A stretch of DNA of 64,000 nucleotides, taken from the NCBI GenBank assembly GCA_040954595.2, contig CM082593.2:8246001-8310000 (forward strand). The letters are read 5' to 3'. Both the position numbers and the translations under genes were made by a program. Under the pieces are notes generated by a model that did no database searches, had not been told where the DNA came from, and was given only the letters and a program-made list of their open reading frames with translations. Shown piece by piece: positions 37,061-49,092 of the stretch; the first letter of the stretch is position 1; each line of letters begins with the position of its first letter. Source of the DNA: Balanoglossus misakiensis. Its lineage: Eukaryota > Hemichordata.

Positions 37061-38121
37061 CTAAAATTACGCTTACTAAGCTTACCATGCTCTAGTAGAC
37101 GCCCATATTTCCCAAAAGACCACAATAACACAATAAAATCAGAAACAATTAAATGTGTAAGTTTTTACCATTTTCAGTTTTATCTCTCTGAATCACAGTT
37201 GAGTATTTTCGTCGAGTGGGTCGAGTCCACTTTCCAATCATAGATCTGGCCATTCATTGCTAAAAAGGTAGGCTTAGATACGTACACTGACAATGCAGCA
37301 TACGGCATATGGTAAATAGGCAAATAGCATATATGTTTTTAATTTCAGACTATGATGCAACAATTAGCAAACAATGCAAAACTCATTAGGTTTTGCACAG
37401 ATTGTAGGCCTACAGTGTTGCAAAGCAGCGCAATTGCAAATTCGGTGAAGAAGTCATTCTCTCTTTATATCTATGGATGTAACTCTGTATAGGAGCACAC
37501 AGACCTGTACGCAGAGCTACTATGGATGGTACTTCAGTTACTAGACACCTTCGGCACTTCAGCCCCACATAAACAGCATACTTTGGAAATCTTTTCGTAA
37601 CAGGACTGCCGAACCCTTTCAGGGAATTTCCGCTTTTACGTATTAAATGATGTAAAAAGGGGGGAGATTTGGTAGAGAGCTGATCATGATGTGTCTGTAC
37701 AATTCGTGAACGTTGACCTCAAGTCGCAGCCAGGGGCAACATCGTCCGCTCGCACAGATTATTACTGTCTCCTAGCGAACTTATTTTCTTATTTTCGGAG
37801 AGCAAAGACCTTGGAAGGCGAAAATGGCCATGGGCAGGTCTGTGCTGCCTTTGAATCACCCCCTTTAATTATATACGTAAGGGCGTCTACAGACTCGTCA
37901 CACAGTTGGCTCAAATGAGAAGGGGAAAAAAAGGCAAATTTGGATTATTACCGCCATCAAATTTTGAATGAGAATTCAGCAATTGAAGGTGTGGGTAGTG
38001 AATTGAAGACTATGGCAGGGTACTTGTGATACGTCTCTCAAAACTTGTCAGGGGTTGGAATTTTTTTTTTTCAATAGAGTGATTGCTTTCCGAAAAAGTT
38101 CAACGTTTCGCCCCAAAGGCT

Positions 38122-38198
38122 GCCGCACACGAGAGAAATTAGCTGAGCAAAAAAGTTATTCGGGGAATTTTGTTCAGCAAGTTTCTCTCGTGTGCGGC
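38122..38198. repeat. Hairpin with CGCACACGAG arms and an adjacent partial copy
   Basis: GCCGCACACGAGAGAAA at 38122-38138 is the exact inverse of TTTCTCTCGTGTGCGGC at 38182-38198. GAGCAAAAAAG and GTTCAGCAAG pair further inside. A related third segment (GGCACACGAGGGGAAA, then TTTTTGCTCAGC) lies at 38283-38340, so this looks like a small MITE with a partial neighbour. Confidence 0.7.
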
Positions 38199-39351
38199 GA
38201 TCTTGAGTAATTTTCCACGCGACGGAAACATGTTGAATATTTTCATCCACGGCACAAACAAATCATATCACACAAAAATCGCCGGCACACGAGGGGAAAC
38301 TTTCTGAGCTACATTCCTCGAATGCCTTTTTGCTCAGCCAATTTCTTCAGGCATGCAAGAAATCTGTAATCAGCAATATGCCTACATAGATATGAGCAAA
38401 AAGTTGGAAATTTACAAACTTCTAAGAACTAGGGATTGACATGCATGCTAGTGAAATGATACAAGTAAGAAGAAATACAAAAATGTATTTAGGCCCTATG
38501 GGATCCGGAAAACAAACTCACCAGAAAACCCCCAGTTATGGAAATGGCATACAGTATTCAAAATATTATACCGATTTATATAGCCTAGAGGGCCCTCTAG
38601 ACATCTATATAAATCGGCATAAATTGAATACTCTTCATTTAACGCGTATAATCTTGATTAAAATCGTTAAATAGTGATATTTGTGTTATGACAAATCTAC
38701 TTCAATTATCTGTGATCATACAACATCGATTGTAAGTTCTGATCACACTAAACGTGCGTATCGCGTGCAACTGAATGATGATCCGTAAAGTTGGTTATTC
38801 GCAATGAATGACATTCTTAGGCCCAAAGAAAATGTTTTCTGTCCAGTGTCTAAAGACATTCTATACTAGTGGACCCCATGTTATCGCAATAGCGTTACTT
38901 CGATGCAAATACCCTTGTCTTTCCCTACAGCTATTTACCGGAGGCTCGTCATCTAGAATGGGGGGAGGAGAAGAAAGACTATTGCCAATTCATCTGTAAA
39001 ACAATTCAGGCGAATTACCTGTACGTTGAACGTAACATCAAAAAGACTGTGGGAGTAACGACTCGGTCTTTCAATAGCTTTTCCTTGCAAAAGGAACACT
39101 GTAATTCCCCGAGAGAAGTTCGATCCCTAGAGGGTGGTTCTGAATGTGACAATGTAGAGGATGAGCTATATCAATGGCACCTTTGGTGTCGTTTCATGGG
39201 AGTGGGTTAACGTTTTTGGCGGTTTTCTGTCTCTGACGTCCGTGTATTAATGTTTGTACTGGTGTTTTTTCAGACGCCCAGAGAGTAGTAGTATAGAGTC
39301 GAGCAGAAGATGAACCACTATTACATACAGGCACATTTTCCAGTCCAGCAA

Positions 39352-39353
<2 letters not shown>

Positions 39354-39392
<39 letters not shown>
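39354..39392. repeat. (CT)n microsatellite
   Basis: About 19 uninterrupted TC/CT dinucleotides. Confidence 0.97.
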
Positions 39393-39394
<2 letters not shown>

Positions 39395-39646
39395 ACCAAG
39401 TAAAGCAAGCTGTGGATGTTGAGCGTATACTTTTTTTACTTATCGATACTGAGCTGAGTTAGATGTAACAGGGATAACAATGTATCCATTGCCCAAATTT
39501 CTGTTCATCACCATGGATTCGTCCGAATAAAAAGAGATTAGTCTGTTAAAAATTGAACTCTGCCGAAATATTTCCCACCCCCACTTTCCAACTATGTTTA
39601 AATAAAAACCGACTTCACACTATAAGCGCCCAAAGTATTTCTATAA

Positions 39647-40408
39647 GGCTGCATTCACAAACACCTCTGGAGGGGGGGGGGGGCGGGAGAATTCAATTTT
39701 TTTTACCGCTAATTTTCACATGCCCCCCTATACAACCCGAAATATTTTCAAATCCCCCCCTTCCGAACTGCCAAAATTTTGAAATCCCCCCCATTTTCTT
39801 TCACAGAGCAAAACACGTCACCTATATATCTTGTAAAAAAAAGAAAAACAGCGCTCCCATGAAAAGAATTTGAAACCGATGTTTCCCCTCATCTGTGGGT
39901 AGTAAAACTGAACATTGTTTTTATTTTTAAGTATTTTTATTCTGTGTTGGGAGACATTGTAAACCGAGAATTGAAGGGGGTGGGTTTGGGAGGGGGTGGC
40001 CCCTTCCCACGTAAGAAAATTTTATAAAATACAGAGCTCAAAGCTGCATTTTAATGAACCCGGCAAAAGCAAATTAACGTCGCCGCTCAAAGTTATTATG
40101 GGGTGGGGGCAAGTCCCCTGACCTGGGACACTAGATAAACCAGTCAATGATTGAAAGGTGTTGATGAATGGAGGGGGTGGGTGTGGGAGGGGGTGTCCCC
40201 CTCCCACATTAGAAAATTTTGTAAAATAAAGGGCGCGAAACTGCATTTTTGTGGACTCAAAATAAATATTTAGTCGTCAAAGTTTTCAAGTCCCCCCCTT
40301 TCAGTCCCTCAATCATTTCAAATCCCCCCTTACATACCCTCAATTTTTTTCAAATCCCCCCCTCAATTCTCCTGCCCCCCCCCTCCAGAGGTGTTTGTGA
40401 ATGCAGCC
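39647..40408. mobile_element. Harbinger-like MITE A (TAA-flanked, G-rich termini)
   Basis: The ends are inverted repeats of about 30 bp starting GGCTGCATTCACAAACACC and followed by a poly-G/poly-C stretch. Each end is flanked by TAA (39644-39646 and 40409-40411), fitting the 3-bp TWA target duplication of PIF/Harbinger elements. The core from about 39938 to 40317 is nearly identical to 48007-48379, which lies in an element with different ends. Repeated FQIPP/PPPPP-type open frames are artefacts of the C-rich tracts. The core itself holds a direct internal duplication of GGGTGTGGGAGGGGGTG-like sequence. Confidence 0.75.
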
Positions 40409-40411
40409 TAA

Positions 40412-41992
40412 TCGCGAACAAAAGTAGCATACGACCCCTTCCCCACAGCAATTGTAAATTTTCAGGTACAATAAAGGAACCAGCTCGATGATGTTACGAA
40501 TTACCATGTACTGCATTTACTTGGTACTGTTTCAAACATGTAAAATACTATTAAAAGCCGAAAAGGGTACTAGTATATACGCCCTTAAAGTTACATATAT
40601 ATTGGAAAATTATAAACCAATAGGCCTACTATTAAAAGTCTTGAGAGTCAAACAGATGTCATGAACGAATCACCATTAAATCAAAGAGGTCGATGAGCTC
40701 ATGAGGCTATGACCAAGTGGATACAATGATCTATGATTTCACCCTGATCAAAGAACCACCAGTGACCAGTGTCACATCTTCGCCCGGCTGTAGTCGAGCT
40801 AACTATCCGTGCGAGCGGACGATGCCAGTCCCGGGATGCCAGTATCACAGAGCCCGGTGTCAGAGACTCGGGAGTCGGCGATCGAAATCCTAAGCATTGC
40901 CCCACACAATATGTGAGGGCGCTGTTATAGACGGTTCTTTCACATCAAAAGTGTTCAATGTAGCTGGAAATCAAAGGTCCTTTGATCATGTTGATACTAC
41001 TAGTATGACTTCTAAACTTTTATAATCTGTGGAAAAAAATGGGGTTGACCGGGTAGATTTTTGGGGAAGTGCCCTCTATCAATCACATATCTAAGCTTAT
41101 TTTGCCAGGTTTCATTCATCTTTGTAAAATGGCTTCATAAATATTTTGGGAGGGTCGTTATATTTTTTCACCGTTATAGAATCAACACTTGAAGAATATT
41201 ATATAATTTTTAGCAATTTTAGTGGGATAATCACATATCATTTCCACTGTTAAATTAAACACAGATATGCCTAAAAATCAACTTTGATGTTATTTTTTAC
41301 CACTTCCAGACTTATAGTTATACTCTATGCCTAAGTTGTCACTTTATCAAAAAGTATGAAGAATACTTCAAAAAAATTATTTGCACACACGCAAGTATTA
41401 AATTTGTTCGTACATTGTTACTTTTTACACTGAGTAGGCAGTATGTGAAAAACTGGTAAAATAATGCTTACTGTCATGACAAGTTGCTTTTGAGAAAGGT
41501 CAAGGTTGTCAAAGGAACTGCAACCTTGATTTGTGTTTTAAGAAAGTCATCATTAGAGACACTTGTGTGCAGACCATGATGATAGATTTTTGCGAATAAA
41601 TATTACACTGTTTGAACTATATCGCACTATACACAAAGAAATGCAAAATAGGAAATTGCATTCTTAATCTGACTTTAAGGAAATTTGACTCTTGGAATGT
41701 AATGTCCGACAGCGATTGCTATGGCAACATACAGACACAATGCTAATTCAAAGAAGATAATTTATTTCATAGCAAAGAATACCCAAAGGGTTAATGATAA
41801 GATTTTAATAGCAACATGAGATTCACTCACTGTGCGGTTATTGTTACCTGAATAAAATGGCCATTTCTAGAATAAATATGTGAGATTGAACCAAACAATC
41901 AATGATTACAAAGAATATAAATGTGATTTTAGTGATTCATAACAACAGAGTGTTGTCTATGCATGTATCATCAGAAAACCTATAATGAACAA
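40412..41992. other. Non-coding stretch with a GC-rich island
   Basis: A 220-bp segment (about 40690-40910) is clearly richer in GC than its surroundings. It contains a tRNA B-box-like GATCGAAATCC, which might mark a SINE, but no A box at the right distance and no cloverleaf could be drawn. The minus-strand 68-codon frame over it has no recognisable similarity. The rest is AT-rich and featureless. Confidence 0.35.
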
Positions 41993-42301
41993 CCTATAGC
42001 CTCTAGAGGTGTCACTTTTTGCATTATTTTCATGATTTTATTTTCCAACTTATCGACCTTATCAATGCCCGATCGTGACTGCATGTTGCAATTTGAACAC
42101 GCTATGTATTAAAATGGTGCCGCACCGATTTAATCAGCCTCCATACAAACAGTATGCAGCTATCGTGGTATGTGTTGCCAAGAGATGACAAACTGATACA
42201 AATACAAGTAATATGGCTGAATGGTGAAGATTTTAGAGGACAGGGAATACTTTTTACTGTGGAAAAAAATATGTGAAATTTGGCAGCTATAGGGGCTTTA
42301 A
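41993..42301. mobile_element. TTAA-type MITE (AGCTGCC family)
   Basis: The left end CTATAGCCTCTAGAGGTGTC and right end GGCAGCTATAGGGGCTTTAA are imperfect inverses. The interior follows 13279-13649 closely, with a deletion of roughly 60 bp in the left half. Confidence 0.75.
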
Positions 42302-42390
42302 TTAATTTTAAATTACTGATGAGCATGACAGTGACAGATTACTCTTGATATTGTTAACTGTGATGAATAAGAATGAAACAAAATACATAC

Positions 42391-42462
42391 CACACAGATA
42401 GTGCAAGTTATACAGGCAACTGAAGAGGATACAACGAGCACCCATGATTTTCCTCCTGTCAT
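42391..42462 (-). CDS. Candidate first exon with a signal/anchor peptide
   Basis: On the minus strand an ATG opens exactly 24 codons before a strong donor (CTGTGTG/GTATGT, phase 0). The peptide starts MTGGKSWVLVV and continues hydrophobic and Cys-rich, as a signal peptide or signal anchor would. No downstream exon could be linked, and hydrophobic frames are common in AT-rich DNA. I do not recognise a family. Confidence 0.2.
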
Positions 42463-43058
42463 GATCCTGTACTGGACACCGTGGCAACAGTAAAGATGGC
42501 TTGCTGTTGCTATGCACCTGTTGCTTGAGACAAACCACTGTTGAGCCCATCAGAGAATTACTGTATGGAAGAACACTTTTTACAGAATACGGTTAATAGA
42601 AATTAATCAAGGGCAGGTACTCCAACCGTCCTTGTAAGCAATTGAAGACTGACCCAATGATGGTTAGACGTTTTTATGATTATGAAATCTTCACACGGCT
42701 GGAAACTCAATTAGAACCTCCCAACAAATCAGCTCTGGTATGATTTAGAATAATATCCTGTGGTTTATTGTACTGTGAGAAATTACAACCACAGTGAAGC
42801 CTGGAAAGTGGTTGATCTAAAATTGTGCACTAGTCTCAATGAATACAAACAAATGTATGCCATAGTCCATGGCTTAAAATACTCTAGCTGTTTTACTCTT
42901 GTCTGATAATGTATTTTTTATAATGTATTTAAAAAAAAACCCAGCAAAATCAGTTTAATATTCAAGTACTGATGAAATAAAGTATGTCTTGCGATTTTAC
43001 CAGAAGAAAAAATAAAAGAGTCATCCATGATATTTGTTACTGAAACTATTATTGCAGG

Positions 43059-43209
43059 TTAAAGGGATACGGTCACCTATAGAAAATTATCTATAGTTAC
43101 CATGGCATATTGAGATCTTGCCAATCACAGATTTTCAGTGGGTGGCACAAATACGCCATTTCAGCCATATATGGGCGTATGTAAATTGGAGGTGACTATA
43201 TACCTTTAA
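43059..43209. mobile_element. TTAA-type MITE, GTCACCTCCAATTTACATA family
   Basis: It begins TTAAAGGGATACGGTCACC and ends GGTGACTATATACCTTTAA. The interior words ATAGTTACCATGGCA, CAATCACAGATTTTCAGTGG and GCCATTTCAGCCATATATGG occur in inverse order at 52008-52199, and a fragment lies at 47238-47335. The 151-bp length and terminal inverted repeats make it a compact MITE. Confidence 0.8.
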
Positions 43210-43870
43210 ACTGTATTGTATCAAATTCTAATATGTATATGCCTAGAGTTTCATGCCTCATACAGAGTTGCAAATTGCCAAATGTATTTTACATTCAAAT
43301 GTAAGGATCTACTTCAGGGCAACACTCCAGAGATTCCTAAATGAGCCTCAGTGATAAATCGACGTTTCAGAGAATGTGGAGAAAAGACTATAAGTGTAAC
43401 AAGTGGAAATCACCCTAAATAAAAGGAATGGTGATAGACTATGAGCACCCTGAAATATCAAAGTTGAAAAAAAACGAGACTGTAGGATTGTGGCAAAGAT
43501 AATGTGAGTATAAATCAAAGCATATTTCTATGCAACCATAAAATTGTTATCATTTTAACCATTGACTCGATGCAAAAAATGCCACAGATAAAATTTTATG
43601 TCCAACAACACAGTTTCCATATATCCAATAAAAAAAATTCATGTTGAGAGTATAACGAGAAGTTTTACTGAGACTGTTACCATGGTGATGTCATCAGATA
43701 TGAGGAAAACAAATCAACGTTTTATGGTCATGGTGCAAGGACGTCAGTATATGAGGAGTAAACAATATCCAAGTCAGGTTTGATTGCATTCATGTCCAAG
43801 TTCACCCACCACCAAGGCTGGCTTCAATCATTGTTTGTTTGTCTTTATGCATGTATGTTTGTTTGTAAGC

Positions 43871-44080
43871 TACTGTAAAACGTTTTTTTTTCACGAGCAA
43901 TAAATTTTCATGAAATACGCGAGAGCTAAAAAAAAGTGAACATAAAAAGTCGCATAAAATGCTTTTCGGAGATAACTATTCAGTAAAAATAAGAGATCGC
44001 GAAAATTAATCCTCGCGTAACAGTTGCCTTTTTCGATATTGCGAGAATTTCCTGTCGCGAAAATTACCCGTTTTACAGTA
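43871..44080. mobile_element. TACTGTAAAAC-family MITE
   Basis: Both ends are present: TACTGTAAAACG on the left and ACCCGTTTTACAGTA on the right. GCAATAAATTTTCATG, CGAAAATTAATCCTCGCG and TTTCCTGTCGCGAAAATT follow the family order. A (TG)n tract begins 30 bp to the right. Confidence 0.85.
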
Positions 44081-44110
44081 TTTTGCTTGTGAATACGTAC
44101 GTATATAGTA

Positions 44111-44134
44111 TGTGTGTGTGTGTGTGTGTGTGTG
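44111..44134. repeat. (TG)n microsatellite
   Basis: Twelve uninterrupted TG dinucleotides. Confidence 0.95.
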
Positions 44135-46135
44135 GAAACATTGCTGATTGTTTTGTCACTCAAGGCTATTCTCCGTTGAGAAGAATACATGTACATCTAT
44201 CATAGGAGATGAATATACTTATAACGACTAAAGATAGTCATAGAAATAATATCATTGCTAATTGGTTTAAAAATAGGTTATTCATATACAACAAAATTGT
44301 ACAAGTTAATTAAAAAAGTTGTTTGGATTGAAATTGTTGACAAAACAAAACAATACATACTCTAAGGCATAGATTACACATGTAAATGCAATTGAGCGAG
44401 GGCGCTGCTAGCCATCATCGCAAAATATTAAAAGAAACAGTTGCGTGGAAAATTGTTGGATTTGACGTTTTCTCAGCTCATGACCTTGGATGAACCGAAA
44501 TTATAATGTAAATAAATTATTTGCAATATGTTGTTAGCGAGTTTTTATGAAAAGTTTATTTGAAAAGAGCATTTGCTGCGAAGGTTTTTGGAGTTTTTAC
44601 ACATAGGGAATGTTTTGCTATTGGCCATTTGCCAAGTGTATATCATGTCAATATAGCATTGACATGACCATCAACAAGAAGATACTTCACCGTCTACCAC
44701 CGAAGGGATACTTTTCCTTGTTTTAGTTTTTGAACAAATTGTTCAGGCAGAAAGAGTAAAGGTCTCCTCTTTTGGGAATTCATTACTAAAGTTGCCCACG
44801 AGAAACCTACAGCTAGCCATGTATATTTTGGATCGCAAATCCCAAGTTGGCTGTTTCACTTGTCTTGCCTCAAACCCTGGGTTTGTGTAAAGAAGCTAGC
44901 CTGCTCTGCATTTCAAAAAAATCAATTAAAATGGCGGCTATTTGCAAAGGTCACCATGGAGGCAACCCAGGCCTTGTTAAAATCACTATTTTAATTTTTC
45001 TGTTTGGTTTAACACAGAGTTTTTCAGCCCTTTTGAATTTAAAACTTGACACAATTTGAGACATCATTCAAAATTTTACATGGTCACACCTAATTTATAT
45101 TCTTAATTCTATGAGAAAACAATAGTAGTTGTTTCGGGCAAAATGTGAGAAAAAATTGAAGACTTCGATTTTCGAGTCACATATTACCATGTTATCATGA
45201 AGCTGTCAACACTAAAATTGTATTATATTGTATCATGTTTTATCATATCACATCGATCGACAACAGAACATCGGCAAATAATACAAAAATGGTTATCTGA
45301 ATCATTATAAAAATCTGTCAAGTTATCAGTTGAATTTCTATTCATTGGAGAAATTTGTTTCAACTCAAGCATTGGTGACATCATCCTTCTTGTATGTCTA
45401 CAAATTTAAATTGATCACGTTGAATCACAACTGAATGGTATTGGGGCGTGGCAAGTTTCTGACAACAGCGCCCTCATGAGGCCATATGATGCCCTTTTGG
45501 TGGTCCACTGTATGTTTCGCAGTCAACTGTGGAATCCAGTAGAACTTGCAACTGTGAATTTTTTCTGGTCAAATGTTTTTGGTTCTCAACAGGTTGTCTT
45601 CCATTCCCCACTTCACTTTCATACCTACCCATGTACCAGTGCATTCATTTCCATGCATCCCAAAAGTCATTTGTATCAACATTATACTCTATGAAGGTGT
45701 TGCGAGTAACTTTTGAGCCGCCCTCTTACTCCATTCCACTTGTTGTCCACAGTTTTCAAAAATTAGACAATCATTTTCTGTTTTACTGAATTTAAAAGGC
45801 CACATATCTGTAACTTTTGGCTACTTTCCAGTATTTTGTTTATCAATTAGGTTTTCTATTTCTCCTCCCTAGGATATCAAACACACCCAGTTTTCTGTTT
45901 GTCAACAACTCATGAGTATGTTTTGTGTTTGCATAAAATAAAATATTCAAAAACCAAAACAAATAAAAACAACAAGTGTACCGATCACTGTTACTATTGT
46001 TGACAAACACAAAATTTTTAAACAATAACTATGATGATTGTTCACATATGCACTATTTTGAGAAGATTAACACTACGCATTTAACCCTGCTTCGTAGAGC
46101 CGTTGTTGATACACTGAATAAGTTATTAAAGTGAA
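44135..46135. other. Non-coding stretch
   Basis: AT-rich sequence without recognised repeats. Overlapping short frames at 45476-45789 lack splice support. Confidence 0.4.
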
Positions 46136-46372
46136 GGGGTCGTCGCGCCTTGTTTGTTTGTTTGTTTATAAACATTACAATTCATCCACAAATCCCTGAA
46201 ATTAAATAATTCTTAGAATGAACACAGCAGCCAACTGTAGCGTAGACTGGGCATGACAGCAACTGAAGATCCTAGTAGGTCCTGGCGACTGCAGTGAGGT
46301 TTGTGCTGGTATGGGAGGACATATTCTCATCAAGGGGGACACCCACGCGGCGTAACGACCCCTTCCCTTTAA
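46136..46372 (-). mobile_element. TTAA-type MITE, GGGGTCGTCGCG family, inverted
   Basis: A complete copy in the opposite orientation to 4381: TTAAAGTGAAGGGGTCGTCG on the left, a (TTTG)n tract, and CGACCCCTTCCCTTTAA on the right. TTAA is present at both limits. Confidence 0.85.
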
Positions 46373-47762
46373 TTCCAAAAAAGTTGCCAAAAGTTAAAGA
46401 TATTGGATATTTAATGGTAAAATTACATTAAATACCTGCCATATTTTGTCATAATACAAATGAACCACCCGTTTGGAAATGTTAACAAAGTATCAAACTT
46501 CTACTCATTTTAAAGTTGGTCATGCACCTTGCTGTAAAGTACGCACTAGGGCTTGTACGAGCACCCAGTACAGGTCAAAGAGTGTGAGCTTCTAAATCAA
46601 GTTATTATGACCTGAGTGCCCCATGACCTCCGTCTGTAAAATGGTCATCCCCAAAAAAATGAATGCCGTCTGCAGACATGTAGAACAGAGGTTATCAATT
46701 TGACAGACACAGTGGCAACAACTCAGAGATGTCAAGGTCATGGGGATCACTTGGTGGGGTCATGACAACTGACAATGTCATTAACAAATCACACACTCAC
46801 CTCTGTGACACAAGGTATTAACAGCCGGATCACGGATATTGACTATAGAATTCTTTCAGCTCTGTTGTGACCAGGACATGGCATGGACAAAGATACACAT
46901 TGTTCACAGTAGCAGCTAACATACCAGTCCAAGCGTTGAACCAGCAACACAACGCACCTACAGACTATTATAAATTAATTAAAGGCTATCAGATCACAAT
47001 CGCAACCTGGTCACTATGCAATATAGCAACCATGACTGAATCCAAAATGTCAATGAAATCTACAAATTATAGCCATTCAGATGACATGTTTATGACTCAA
47101 GTTGAATTATTATTTTGTAAATAAAAATGTGAAAACATATGGCTAGTGGACTCTTTTAAATACTTGTGTGAAACATGCGGGACAAAAAAAACTCTTATCA
47201 GTCACCTTTACACACACTTAAATATCACACTTTTGCATTAAAGAACCACAGTCACCTCCAATTTACATATGTCTATAAATGGAAAAAAATGGCGTATCTG
47301 AGTGTTCTAAAGAACAAATGGTGGCACTGTATCCACAGGGTATCCACAGGTATAGACTCAAAACTTGTCTTGTTTGTATAAAGACACTTGAACAAAAAAG
47401 ACATACGAGAATCTGTTGCAAATGATTTCATTTTTTAATTCACCGACTTGAACCAAGTCTAAGGAACAGGCTGTTTTCACATAACTTCATAAAACAATAA
47501 ACTTATTAATAAGTGAACTATTGTAGTTTTCAGTGAACATGAATACAATGTCCATTGTTTTATTTGGGGGTGTACATGAGTGGCCACACTTTGGGGTACA
47601 CCCCAAGATATTATTTCTACACTCAAACTTACACATACTGATACATTCTCGTAGATGTCGAATACAAGTACCGGTAGTAACAAGCTAAAACTCATCTTCT
47701 AATGAGTATAGTATTTCTCCTGGAGAGAGCCCTTGCTGAAGCGAAGACCCCACCTCCAGTTA
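46373..47762. other. Non-coding stretch with a MITE fragment
   Basis: A truncated copy of the GTCACCTCC family lies at about 47238-47335 (TTAAAGAACCACAGTCACCTC, then ATGGCGTATCTGAGTG). An 85-codon frame at 46867-47124 is mildly protein-like but has no family or splice support. Confidence 0.4.
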
Positions 47763-48491
47763 GGGAGCATTCGTTTTTTACAGGGAGGGGGGGGCCGGTG
47801 GAATTTGAGTCGCCGACTAAATGTAAAAGGCAACCCCCCCTCGAAATTACTTTTCTAAAATGTGTCCCCCCCCCCAAAAAAAAAAAAAAGTTTATCCACC
47901 GGAGTAAACTTATCAAACTTTGTCAGATATTGGTGTATGTTCGACATACCACATAATCAACCATGAAACCTAGTCTACATAGTTCCTTGATTTCCAAGTA
48001 GTGCATTATTCTGTATTGGGAGACATTGTAAAACGAGAATTGAAGGGGGTGGGTTTGGGAGGGGGTGTCCCCCTCCCACGTAAGAAAATTTTATAAAATA
48101 CAGAGCTCAAAGCTGCATTTTAATGAACCCAGCAAAAGCAAATTAACGTCGCCGCTCAAAGTTATCATGGGGTGGGGGCAAGTCCCCTGACCTGGGACAC
48201 TAGATAAACCAGTCAATGATTGAAAGGTGTTGATGAATGGAGGGGGTGGGTGTGGGAGGGGGTGTCCCCCTACCACTTTAGAAAATTTTGTAAAATAAAG
48301 GGCGCGAAACTGCATTTTTGTGGACTCAAAATAAATATTTAGCCGTCAAAGTTTTCAAGTCCCCCCCTTTCAGTCCCTATATAATAATCCCTTGATTATA
48401 AAATTTGTCCCCCCCTAAAAACTGCTTTGTAAAAGTAAACCCCCCCCTGATTTCCACCGGCCCCCCCTCCCTGTAAAAAACGAATGCTCCC
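47763..48491. mobile_element. Harbinger-like MITE B (TTA-flanked, G-rich termini)
   Basis: The terminal inverted repeats of about 40 bp start GGGAGCATTCGTTTTTTAC and run into a G-rich stretch (GGGGGGGGCCGGTGGAA). TTA flanks both ends (47760-47762 and 48492-48494). The core (about 48007-48379) is shared almost base for base with element A at 39938-40317, while the outer 200 bp or so on each side differ. No transposase is encoded. Confidence 0.8.
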
Positions 48492-48502
48492 TTATGATTA
48501 TC

Positions 48503-48851
48503 TTAAGGCCAACGATCGTCTTATGCGCATGTCCGTAATTTTGTGTGTACAAACATTATCCCTGGTATGTCCAATCCAAATGTTTGGCAAATTTTGCGTT
48601 TGACGCATTCAAATAGTGGGCTGCCTTCGCTTCCTCCAATATTTCATGCACACTGTATAAGTAGACTTTAGTTTTGTCCCTTCTTTTCATCCAATTTGCT
48701 GTCTTTTCCCAATCTCCGACACAGACTATGGTTGCCACCATCTTGTCTGTTATTAGGACAGCACACTGCCTTATGGCATTGACTGTTGACAATTTTTGTA
48801 ACCAGAGTCTCTGGTTCGGTACATGCCCATAAGACAAATCGTCGCCCTATA
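48503..48851. mobile_element. TTAA-type MITE with CTTATGCGCAT repeats, carrying an open frame
   Basis: The left end is TTAAGGCCAACGATCGTCTT; the right end is diverged (GCCCATAAGACAAATCGTCG). It begins only 9 bp beyond the TTA of the preceding element. The minus strand is open for 93 codons (48556-48837). Its product is protein-like (for instance CVGDWEKTANWMKRRDK) but unrecognised. The copy at 15979 carries the same sequence with the frame broken. Confidence 0.7.
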
Positions 48852-49092
48852 ACTGATGAGATAATATCATGTTAAGAGCTCAAGGTAGAGATAAGCTTTG
48901 TAAATTTTCCTTGGTAGATTTGTTTCTTTTGGGTGAAATCACAGACGGTAGATGATACAGCATAAACAACTGACATGTCTAATTTAACAGGAAATATTGT
49001 TTTTTTTTATCACCTGACAATATACTGGGTATGTATAAATAGATCACTTTTTATTTCCAATAATGATCCATTCTTTAATCTGTGTGCTTCAA

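Larger units (their letters stand above)
37061..39646. other. Non-coding stretch with an inverted repeat and (CT)n
   Basis: No supported gene. It contains the hairpin 38122-38198 and the (CT)n tract 39354-39392. A phrase CATCGTCCGCTCGCAC at about 37740 recurs on the other strand near 40815, hinting at an unrecognised dispersed repeat. Confidence 0.4.

Noticed and set aside
39040-39140. tRNA-like segment around AGTTCGATCCCT
   Set aside because: No acceptor or anticodon stem pairing could be found around it.
40022-40246. 74-codon frame, repeated almost unchanged at 48091-48315
   Set aside because: It lies in the shared core of the two Harbinger-like elements, reads through G/C-rich tracts and shows no domain.
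40690-40910. tRNA gene or tRNA-derived SINE
   Set aside because: Only a B-box-like GATCGAAATCC is visible; no A box at proper spacing and no cloverleaf could be drawn.
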